NCBI GenBank assembly: GCA_036939755.1
Contig: JALLAZ010000022.1
Location: forward strand, 1-31,419
Direction of reading: 5' to 3'
Source: Stephanodiscus triporus
Lineage: Eukaryota; Bacillariophyta; Thalassiosirophyceae; Thalassiosirales; Thalassiosiraceae
DNA length: 31,419 nucleotides
The first letter of the stretch is position 1. The number at the start of each line of letters is the position of its first letter. The notes beneath the pieces were generated by a model. It had not been told where the DNA came from and searched no databases. It saw only the letters and a program-made list of their open reading frames with translations. The translations under genes and the position numbers were made by a program. Below, piece by piece: positions 11,989 to 21,152 of this stretch.

Positions 11989-12080
11989 CCAAACGGAGTT
12001 AAGGCACCGAGCCACATAATCACCTTCGCTATTAAATATTTCTACTTGCATGCATAAAAGAAAACAGTTTTTACGCTCCT

Positions 12081-13600
12081 CTACAACTCAGCCCCGACAC
12101 CCTCAAGATAACCAAAAAGAGGATGATCATGGCCATGAGTGTCTAAAACTAACTCCAACAGGCTTTGTCCTTCTCCAAAGTGGGTCCTCTCGTTGACATC
12201 TGCTCCATTTTCCACTAGTAGTTGAACAACATCCAAATGACCACCTCTAGCGGCCTCATGAATCGGCTGCCATCCATTTTTATCTTTCATGTGGAGCATA
12301 TGTTTCTGGTTGGCGGCAAAATGGGTGATGCTAACAATATCTCCAGTAGCAGCAGCATGCGAAATTTCGCTCAGGGGAGCTTCGGCAGCTGCTGGTGATT
12401 CCTTGACCACTCTTGTTGATCTTCGTGGAGGGTGCTCCCTAAGCCATTTGGTCTCCTGGGGGGACTGTTTTGGTCGTTGTTGGCAATGAATGTGAGGTTT
12501 TGATTTGATGGGATAGTGAGATGACTGACAACTGACAACAGTGTCTGCAACTTACGCCTCTGAGAATATAGATTGGGATATCGTCCTCTCCTTTATCTGT
12601 TACAACAGGTGTATCTCTCTCACGAAGAAGTCTCCCTGTCGGCTGGAAATGAATCTGATAAAATGGATGATTCAGTGAAAATTGCGCTGGCACAACTTTT
12701 TCAAACACTTGTTATGGTGATACATTCCCACTTACAAATATGTTGGCAAAGTATTTCCCCTTCATCGGGAATGGGCGGCCGTGTATCAAGGAATGCGACT
12801 CGTAAAGAACCATATCACCGGGCTGCATAGTTACATTGTACGCAAGTCCGTCTCTTCCGTAGACTTCAAGGGGCCAGTCTTCCTCCACGTCCTGTGCCAC
12901 ATTTATGATACAAGAGGTGATCAATGGATTACGGTCGGCATGGGGTGACAAGATGGCCCCTTCAGTGTACTGCCGGATACCATACATGGACGATGGTTCT
13001 AGTTCCATCCCGGTCCACTCTTCAAGGATAGGCTTGACGCCGTCCCAAATCTTTCGTTTGAGATTCTGTCCACCACCGCGAAGTGATGTTTCTTCAACAT
13101 TCACCATGTATGTTGGCGAATCCCAGAAGTTTACATATGTGTTTCCGCGGGGCCATTTCTCTTCTACTCTTCGGCTGTAGTGTATCTCCCAATAACTTGA
13201 GAGAAGATCAAAGACATCTTGGGGTGCCTGGGCCTTCTTAAAACCTTGGGCTGTATAATTCTGGACAGGGAGCAGTCAGGGCAGAGCTCATGACATAGTC
13301 GAAGATACAATCCTTGTTCACTCTTACCTGCATGGACGACGGCTGTCGCTTACTCATATCAACACGGTCCTTTTCTGTATTATCGCAAGCTTGGCCGTTA
13401 GATCCGTAGTGCCGCCTGCATCCAGCCATGAAATCATCATACAACTTTTGACGATCTCCAAGGGGCTGATCAGGTGCAAAAGTTCTGTGGTGCACGGGAA
13501 AGGAGACGTCGACACCATATGACGGCTCGCCGAATGCATTGAGCACTTGCTGCGTGGCAGAAGTGGCTGGGATCAAGACAACCAATAGTGAAAGCTTCAT
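12081..13600 (-). CDS. Secreted 2OG-Fe(II) oxygenase (prolyl 4-hydroxylase type) with C-terminal ankyrin repeats, copy A
   Basis: Exons are 13600-13328, 13260-12736, 12654-12556 and 12455-12081. Introns of 67, 81 and 100 nt are all GT-AG and phase 0, giving 423 residues. The start MKLSLLVVLIPATSATQ is a signal peptide. The conserved N-terminal segment (YGVDVSFPVHH, then DFMAGCRRHYG) is shared with the paralog at 21153. The catalytic domain has the iron ligands H198 and D200 (SPHADRNPL) and the distal H251, with K260 as the probable 2OG-binding base (SLIHGRPFPMKGKY). Residues about 320-423 form roughly two ankyrin-like units (NGWQPIHEAARGGHLDVV). Enzymes of this class hydroxylate proline or related residues using Fe(II), 2OG and O2; the substrate here is unknown. 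It faces the VHL-like prolyl hydroxylase gene across 429 bp. GC content is clearly lower than in the paralog. Confidence 0.88.
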
Positions 13601-14029
13601 TCTTGAATTTTGTGGGCGTTGTTTTGCTCGTGGTGTAGTATGGTAAAGCGTTCGACACCAAAAAAAGAGCCAAGGAGTTGACACGTCTCGGGCTTCGCTT
13701 TGGTTGTTTACTAGGGCTAAATAAAAGTATTTTATTCGTTACTCCTTTGAATAAGACGATATCTACAAGTATCGTACAACAACATGGTGCGATTTAATAT
13801 AATCAAAAATTAACTTTAGAGCACTCCTTGCTACAAACTTATTACCTATTCCTACCTTAGTTGGCCAAAACTTAACATCCCTCCGATGCCAAACCCGAGC
13901 TCAACCAACCCGAAGCCCTAATGCCAAAGCGAACGCCTGAAGTGTGAAGTGGACCGCATCGGCACTGCAGCGCATTCACATTATTTGGGCCACTCAAGTT
14001 GTTTTGTGGAAAGAAAAATCAACAACACC
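13601..14029. promoter_or_regulatory. Shared 429-bp divergent promoter region of two 2OG-oxygenase genes
   Basis: The start codons of two secreted 2OG oxygenases point away from each other here, so both promoters must lie within this AT-rich gap. No named motif could be identified by eye. The arrangement would allow co-regulation, which is inference. Confidence 0.45.
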
Positions 14030-15556
14030 ATGAAGTTCAGCGGCGCCTCCATCGGAATCGTTATGGTATCCTCCATTATCAACTCAAGCAATGCAACAAC
14101 GCATCCCTTACAACGCCCTATTCAAATAAAAAATGATAGCGGCCGTAAGACCGAGATATATTGGATAGGCCCAAGTGGGCAAATGGTCTTGCAATCTCCC
14201 GGAGCGATGGCCAGCGGGAAAACGCTAACGCTAGATTCTTATGTCAACCATACGTTCTTTATAAAAGAAGCTCCAGATGAATCTGGCACATGCAATGGTG
14301 GCACAACGTATGCATCACCGAGCTTGGCCCCGTGCATGACTGCTTCCTTCACAGTCAATGATCGTGATGATTTAGGTGAGCAAGTGGTTGTTGTTGAATA
14401 TCTATTGTGGAACGTGGAACAATACTAACTCGTACTTATGCATCACTTCAGTAATTCATATCTTGGAGGACATGAAAGTGGAAGTGAAAGACAGTTCTTC
14501 CAAAGCCAAACAAATTACCAGCACCATCACATCCAACTGTCAAATGGAAGTAAATCAGCAGATCAAAGCGAACGCCGCTATGAATCCAAACGAAGCCATC
14601 GAAGCCTTTGTTTCATGTGCCCAGCCATTGGTTGCCAATAAGGTAGAAGAACTAAACAAGGAAATCAAGGAGCAGGCCAGCCTGAGGACTGAGTTGGCCG
14701 GAAAATGGGAGGACTATACATGTGCTGCCTTTGACCTTCCTACTACGACGCCCGAGAAGATAAGCATCTGGAACTACCGAGGACAAGATCATGTAGTAGG
14801 TGTTCTACTTGATCGAGATACAGCAAAGATACATTATGTAAAAGTGAGTTGGCAGTGTGTTTCATTCACTCACTGTTTGGTCGAACTTCTCTCATTTTTA
14901 CTCTCCTTTAGAACTTCATAACTCCAGAAGAGTGCAGTGCCATTGAAGCGGCTGCTGCGCCACGCTTACACAGTGCCACGGTTGCCGATGGGGCAGGTGG
15001 TAGTGAAATCGTAAAATCGAGAAAGGCACTGCAAGCAGGCATCCGAGTTCCATGGGACAAAGAGGAGGCGGACGATCCAATCGCCGCCGTGTCAAGACGT
15101 CTCTACACGTACATCAATGATGCCACTGGATATGGCATTCAAGAGGCTGGTCAAGAAGACATAATGTCTATCCAGTACACTGGCCGTGGATTAAATGACA
15201 CCGAGCCTGATAGGTACATGCCACACTGCGATGGCCAATGTGATGGATTGACGTTCCAACCGGCAGGCAGAGTTGCTACAATGGTTATGTACTGTGAAAC
15301 TCCACTGAAGGGTGGGGCTACTAACTTTCGAAATGTTGGCATCCACATTGTACCTGAGGCAGGAACGGCGGCCTTCTTCAGCTATTTGGGCTCCGATGGC
15401 CAAACAGATGATCACCTTACGGAACATTCATGTTGTCCTGTTTTGGAGGGTAACAAAAAGATTGCAGTGCAGTGGTTGAGATTGGGTGTCGACGAGGAGA
15501 ACCCATGGAGTTCATTCAACACATTGAATGTGAAAATAGGATCAGAAGAGGAGTAA
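14030..15556 (+). CDS. Secreted prolyl 4-hydroxylase with N-terminal VHL-beta-like domain
   Basis: Exons are 14030-14375, 14452-14843 and 14912-15556, with introns of 76 and 68 nt, giving 460 residues. The start MKFSGASIGIVMVSSI is a signal peptide. Residues about 27-85 (IKNDSGRKTEIYW, then LDSYVNHTFFIKE) resemble the beta domain of the von Hippel-Lindau protein in the N-x-S, Tyr/Trp strand and S-Y-x-x-H pattern. A helical linker follows (about 117-215). The catalytic domain opens NFITPEECSAIEAAAAPRL at residue 247, the usual start of the P4H alpha fold. Iron ligands are H351 and D353 (RYMPHCDGQCDG) and H418 (EHSCCPVLEG), with K428 as the 2OG-binding lysine. The enzyme should hydroxylate peptidyl proline in the ER or secretory pathway. 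VHL is known to bind hydroxyproline, so this may be a writer joined to a reader; that is inference. Confidence 0.88.
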
Positions 15557-15634
15557 TCGTTCGATGTAATGACGTTAGCTTAGTCAGAATAATACACTTA
15601 AGCTGTGAATTTCTTTTAAGATTTATATTGAAAG

Positions 15635-15990
15635 TCATGAATTATTGTATTTGTCGAATTTGTATCCGTCCTCCCACGTCTCGATCGTCGTCGTCTGCGA
15701 TCGCATCATACCGCTCCCTCCCCCCCCAACCCTCGAGGACGTCAGCCTCCCCAGCCTCGCGCCGTCGCCCGTGAGGCTCTGACGCGTCTCCCTCCCCTCT
15801 CTCTCGATCCCCTCCGTCACCAGTCGTTCCATCGCGCGCATCGCGAAAGCCGAACGAGGAAGAAGGAAATCGATCTTGGCGCCCTGCTTGGACGCAGGAG
15901 GACAATTAACTGTTGTTTGTACTCACAATTGGCATCCACCTCTTGCTCATACGTCAACTGAGCCTCAGTGATAGCGCAAGGCACGATCAT
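15635..15990 (-). pseudogene. Coding-like stretch with a frame break downstream of FAN1
   Basis: An ATG at 15990 opens a 57-codon frame (MIVPCAITEAQLTYEQEVDA) that runs to 15817. An overlapping frame reads KQGAKIDFLLPRSAFAMRAM and ends at 15635. Both look like real protein, and one frame change near 15900 would connect them. The 17- or 43-nt GT-AG stretches available there are too short for a normal intron. I do not recognise the family. It could be a decayed small gene, or one with an assembly indel. The 3' part is much more GC-rich than the 5' part. Confidence 0.35.
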
Positions 15991-16008
15991 TCCGACTACT
16001 TCAGGCTT

Positions 16009-19000
16009 TTAAGTTCTCAATGATTTTCCTTTGCCACGAGCAGAATTGGTGAACTTGCATACTCTTGCATTGGGCTCTAGTATTGAGAGCCAGTCTTCTT
16101 GCCTCTCTGAAAGTCTATCATTTGCAGATTTAACTTCAACAAACATGCAATCGGTCTTCACTCTCTCCCCCTCATGTGAAAACTCCAACTTCTCGGGAAA
16201 TGACGGAAGCTGAACTTGTGTAGTTCCTTGTTTTCTTCGGGCAGAAGATTTGTTCTGTGAAAATAAGCCATCGGCATTTTTTGGTTGTCCCAGAAATTCA
16301 TCATCTCTATCAGTCAACATGCAGATATGGCTCTGGCGAATCTTCGCGTCAATTTTTCCATGAGAAAACCCCTCACCGATCCAATCGGCAAGGGATACAA
16401 ATGGGACAGAATTGGTTAATCCGTATTCATATCTGGCCCTAACAAGAAACAAGTCCGGCAGGCCTCCACTCCAATGTCGGTAGTCAAAACAAAGCGCACG
16501 GAATACTCGACTGAGTGCGGCAGAACCTAGCGCGCTTGCAATCAATGACAGCGTTTTCAACTCCGTCACATCTTTGAGTAGACGAGGATCTTTGAGACGG
16601 GATCGGTCATCCAAGTGACGGTCCCATCGTTGCTTGACAGCTTCGTAAACTCTGTCACCGATACCACGCGCATCTAACTGAGCCAAATCCGATAAGAATG
16701 ATTCAATTGCATGGCAACGTCGTTCGTAGAAACCTCGAACTGAAGAGCCAGACAATGCTCTAAAGTGGCCCACATGCAGGTCATGTGGGCTGTTCTGATA
16801 TGGCGTCAGGACAACAGTGGTCTCCTCATCTAGTCCCAATGTATCACGAGGGCAACATTCCATTAAGTGTTGCAAACACAAGATTCTAAACAACGCTCTG
16901 ACATGACCCCCTTCGTTGTGCCACCCGACCCACTGACCTTTCACTACTTTTTTGTCTCCTTCATCACATGGGAGCCGTCCAGAATGATACTCTTCCATTG
17001 CCAGTTCCTCAACATTGAGACTTCGATGCGCCTCTGTCTCGTCTTGGCGATCATGCATCTCCCATCCAATAAATGCACAGCGCTTGCCAGCTCCTCCATC
17101 AGTGCTTTCACATATAATCGCATTTGCCACCGCGCTGTCAGTTTTAGGATTCCAGTCGTCTCCACTTGGACGAATAGATAGGGCACATCTCTCTTGGGTC
17201 TGCGGCAACGGTGCCGATGACCGGCGAGCAAGGTTGCGCAGTGAGCAAAATGGAATGCTCTCTGTATCGCTCAAAAGGGCTTCACAGAGTGATTTAAGTG
17301 GCGATTTCTCCGCTTTTTCCTTTTCAGCAATTGACTTTTCGCCGCATTTCTTTGCATTTTTCTCGGGTTTATGTTGACATATCTTCTTTGTACGGCGATC
17401 TGCATGTGTCATGTCGATTAAAAGACGTTCGCATGCTTTTCCACGGTTTCTCCTCGGGAGGATGCATTCCACATATGGTTTGGCTTTCATTCCAGCAAGC
17501 CAAAGACTTGACCCGGATAACTCAATATCACCTGAAGGAATTTCTTGTCCCAAGAGGATAGTTTGCAAGATCGATACAGCCATCGAATGATGGCCCCTCC
17601 GCTCAAATATCGGAACGCAATCCCACAATATATAAGCTAAGATAGCATCAAAGCACAAGTGCCTGAGCCATGGCCGTTCAACGAGTGACAACAGCAGAGC
17701 GCTTGGGTGTTTAAAACGTAACTGAAGGATTCTGTGGCAGATGATAGCTGAAGCAACGATCAATCTCTCGGTATCGCATATGAAACTATCGCAATCATCG
17801 CCACTTGTAGATTTCGATAACGAAAGAATATCATTCTCAATCTGACGAAGCACAGAGTCTGCAATTAGGTCCAAAGACATGCCATTTAGCAAGTGTGCGT
17901 CGTTGAAACTTTGGGTTAAAATGCTCATCGCGAAATCTCTGCGTCCTGCCTCGGTAAGCAAAGCGCACCCGTCGCGGGTCAAAAGACGAATTGCTGCATT
18001 TTTCTCGTCCATAAATCCTACCCGCGATCCCTCCTTCGATGATTCATAACCTTTGAGCATTGCTAGCTCCTTTACTCTTCGACAGTGTGCTTGTCTTTCG
18101 ATCTCATAAACCTCATTGGCCTGATCAATAAAGCTTCGGATCTCGACGCCTAACTCCCATAATTGAAAGTCACAGTAGCAAGAGAAAGGCCCTGTCGAAC
18201 TGTTAGGCGTCGAAAGAATGTGATTATAGGAGCGACCGAACTCGTAATACTCCAAACCCAGGCGAGAGGACAGGCCAGGGTAGACGACAGTGTGCCACTT
18301 GGACGATGAAGAGCACGCATCGACGCTCGATTCGTCGTCCATTACGCTGATCCAGCCGTTCGTGCCATCCCCGCGCATCGCTCCCGGTCCGGCGCCGGCG
18401 CAAAGGAACAGTCGCATGAACCGACGCAGCGTCCTCAGCGGCGCCTCCCGCAATCGAAAGGCGGTGAAAATACCGTCGCCGAGGTCGATCACGCCTTCTC
18501 CGCGACCGTGGCGAGCGCATGCCGCCGACCAAGAGCGATGGATGATACGCGTGGCGTCGTCTAGGTCCGATTTGCGAATCGTGTTAGTCGCCCGCGATGC
18601 CACTTTCGCTGCCAATTTGCCGATCATCACCCTGTCAACGTGCTTTATGACCGGCAGCATCGTGCCCCTCGCTCCGCCTCCGAGGGATGACCGGGCGAAG
18701 GAAGTTAGTACCGACCGCTGACTTTGCATTTGATTCAAAATCTCGTTATTCGCGGCAGCGGCGATGCCACCATTTACGTTCTTGCAAGAAGCGGAAGACG
18801 CTGCCCTCGCCATCACCTTGGGCGATTTCCCCCCGCCCAGCCGACGCAGGACGTCGCGTCGTTCGTCTGCCGATAGCAGCGTGCCCCTACCGCCGGACGT
18901 GACGTTCCCCGCAACGAGGCCGCACTCGCGTTCCGACCGGAACGAACGGATGAGTCCCATGGAAAGCAGACGGAGGACGTCATCGAAGAGACGACGGAGG

Positions 19001-20047
19001 GCATTATTATGGGAGGCGAGATCGTCGGGACGATTGGCGAGGTCGATGCCTCGTCCGTCAAACTTCGCCCGGGACGATCGAGGCGTGAAGAAATCCCTGA
19101 TTTTCTCATCACCCCCGTCGTAGTCATCGCGCTCGCCGGCGGCCGGCGACGTCCCGTCCCGTTCCGTCGAATCGGACGATCCTCCGGATTTTGGCGCGTA
19201 ATAACGATCGAACAAATCAGCCAAGTCGAACCAGGGACCTCTACGGTGGTACATGCGGCTGTACAAATGCATGGCCCCCTCGACAGCCCTATCTCCCTCC
19301 TTCTCCTCATCATCCTCATTCTCCTTTCCCCCCTCCTCGATGATGGCGGCATCGTCGTCATTTTCGTCGTTTCCGTCGCATTCCTCGTCCTCTTCCACCT
19401 CCGTCGTAATCGTCGTGGTTGTGGTCTTCGTTCTCGTCGTCGTCGTCCCCGATATCATCCCGCCATCGTACAACGACGCGAACGCCCCGACGGCCGACAG
19501 GTCGTCCCCTCTCTCCCACGAGAATAATAGCTCGGACCTCGTACGACGATGACGGCAGCGGCAGATGCGTCGACGAAGGCGGCAACCCGTCACCGTTTCC
19601 TCCCGCGCCGTCTCCCCCGTCCCCCCGTCGTCCGACGACGTCGTCGCGGATACGCGCCATCGTGCGTCCGTCGATAACAGCGCGCACGCCTCCGCGAGGT
19701 GTTGGACGTACGCCGATGATCGGGGCGAGTGGCGGCGGCGCGACGACGACGACGACGACGACGAGTTCCGCGCCACCGGAGTCTCCGTCGCCGATGATGA
19801 TGACGATGATGACGACGCCGACGACGACGACGACGACGACGGGGTCACGAGGTTCCGAGGCGTCGTCTCGGCGGATTCGGGCGCAATGCTTCGACCGCCG
19901 TCGTGGCGGCGGATGCCATCGACGAAGTCGCCGTCACCACCCACCTCCTCATTTTCCTTCTTTCCTTCGCCTCCCCCCCCGTCGTGGTGGTGGTCGTCGT
20001 CGCTATCAAGGATGTCGATGACTATCATCTCCGTCGGGAGCCTCTGC

Positions 20048-20086
<39 letters not shown>

Positions 20087-20289
20087 TGCGCCGCCAGCCC
20101 GCGACTACTACCGCTATGCTCCGCCCCGCGCCGTCGTCGCTTTCGCGACAGGTCCAGCCTCCCCCTCTTCCTCCCGCGTGTCGTCGTAGTCGTAGACGTC
20201 GCGGCGTCGACGTCGTCGGGGGGCAGATGCGTCGACGACTGCGACAACGGCGACGACGGCCGACGATGACTTTGGCCATCGTCCGTCAT
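16009..20289 (-). CDS. FAN1: FAN1-type structure-specific nuclease (VRR-NUC domain)
   Basis: FAN1 nucleases cleave 5' flaps and help repair interstrand crosslinks in the nucleus. One uninterrupted 1426-codon frame starts MTDDGQSHRRPSS. Residues 1-300 are low complexity (poly-Ser, poly-Asp). From about residue 355, LYSRMYHRRGPWFDL matches the FAN1 core start, and ILWDCVPIFERRGHHSMAV matches its TPR-like region. The nuclease has E1126 (GWHNEGGHVRALF), D1279 (GGLPDLFLV) and E1385-V-K1387 (VEVKSANDRLSERQ), equivalent to the human catalytic E, D, E and K. D1279 and E1385 are 106 residues apart, against about 15 in human FAN1, so there is an insert or an unspliced intron between them. No UBZ finger is seen. 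The 5' half (before about 18240) is GC-rich and the 3' half much less so. The ORF is longer than the human protein (about 1017 residues), mainly at the N terminus. Confidence 0.93.
20050..20092. repeat. GAC microsatellite in the FAN1 N-terminal coding region
   Basis: A perfect run of GAC/CGA units encodes a poly-Ser tract on the FAN1 strand. Related shorter runs lie at 19741-19766 and 19790-19845. Confidence 0.85.
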
Positions 20290-20381
20290 AACGCCCTACT
20301 ACGAGCTTGCGAGGCAAACAAATCAGGATGGACGACGCGTTATTCTAAGAGATGGGAGGCCTCGTGGAGCGGATGGGATGC

Positions 20382-20786
20382 TCATGGTTGATGCTTCGAT
20401 GCTTCTTGTTTATTTTTGTGTGAGAGGTAGACTTTTCGAAGAATCTCTTTTCTCTCAACTACAAGCCGAGAGGGGCTGCGCCACGTCGTGATAGCGAGGA
20501 TGGTATTAGTAGTGTAGTAGGAATAGAACAATNTCGCACCATGCCTTTTGCAAACTCCTCCCTCACGGGCTCGGTTTGCGCATCCCTCGTGGCTGCAGCG
20601 TTTCATCTTCGCGCCATGCGTGATGCAAACTCCTCCTCTTACGGCTTCATTGGAGCAACCGTCGTGGCTGCAGCGTTTTTTACCCACGGTACCATTTGTA
20701 GGACAATTGGAGATATGAAGCATGAGCGAGGGTCCTGCCTGCTCTAGACCAAACTGTCGAGGCTGGTTCTGACAAAGTTTTCTCAT
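20382..20786 (-). pseudogene. Partial WRKY19-like zinc-finger gene cut at an N
   Basis: The frame starts MRKLCQNQPRQFGLEQ. Two complete fingers of the C-x-H-x2-C-x9-C-x2-H type follow (KKRCSHDGCSNEAVRGG and KRCSHEGCANRAREGG), ending at HGA immediately before the ambiguous base at 20533. Beyond it (20382-20532) the sequence is unrelated to zinc fingers, although the frame stays open. The finger region is very similar to the first fingers of the array at 6243. This is probably the 5' part of another family member joined to foreign sequence, by assembly or by real truncation. Confidence 0.7.
20533..20533. other. Ambiguous base (N)
   Basis: The only N in the window lies exactly where zinc-finger similarity stops, so it may mark a contig join rather than a simple miscall. 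Confidence 0.95.
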
Positions 20787-21152
20787 TATGGAGAATTGGA
20801 CATTATTTGGCTCCAGAGAGGTGGGATAATTGGTAGGTTGGCTATCTCTAGTGGGATAGTGTCGGTCTAAATATGGTATTATTAGATGTCCCTCTCGCTA
20901 GTTTTCATGCAACCCAACCACAAGTTCCTTGGCCGGCTGCCCACCCACCAGCATCTCGCACCTTCCCCCAAGTTCGGGACTCGGATAGGAGTCTGCAGCG
21001 AGGAGCTCGCCTAATGTCGGGCACACAGGGGCAGGTTTTCCGAACAAGAAGTACCTAGTGGTTCCACGCCTTTAGCTGTTTCTCATTTAGGGGGGGAAAT
21101 GAGCAAGCGCCCCTCGGGCCCAAAGTATAGTACCTCCTGAGAAAACATAAAC
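20787..21152. other. Intergenic region with no recognised feature
   Basis: These 366 nt lie between the partial zinc-finger gene and the start of the second 2OG-oxygenase/ankyrin gene. They must hold the promoter of the latter. I see no gene or clear motif. Confidence 0.5.

Noticed and set aside
15896..15938. 43-nt intron joining two frames downstream of FAN1
   Set aside because: It has GT-AG ends but is too short and leaves the frames out of phase, so a frame break is more likely.
19358..20391. Long Arg/Asp/Thr-rich frames opposite the FAN1 N terminus
   Set aside because: They come from GAC/CGT repeats read in other frames.
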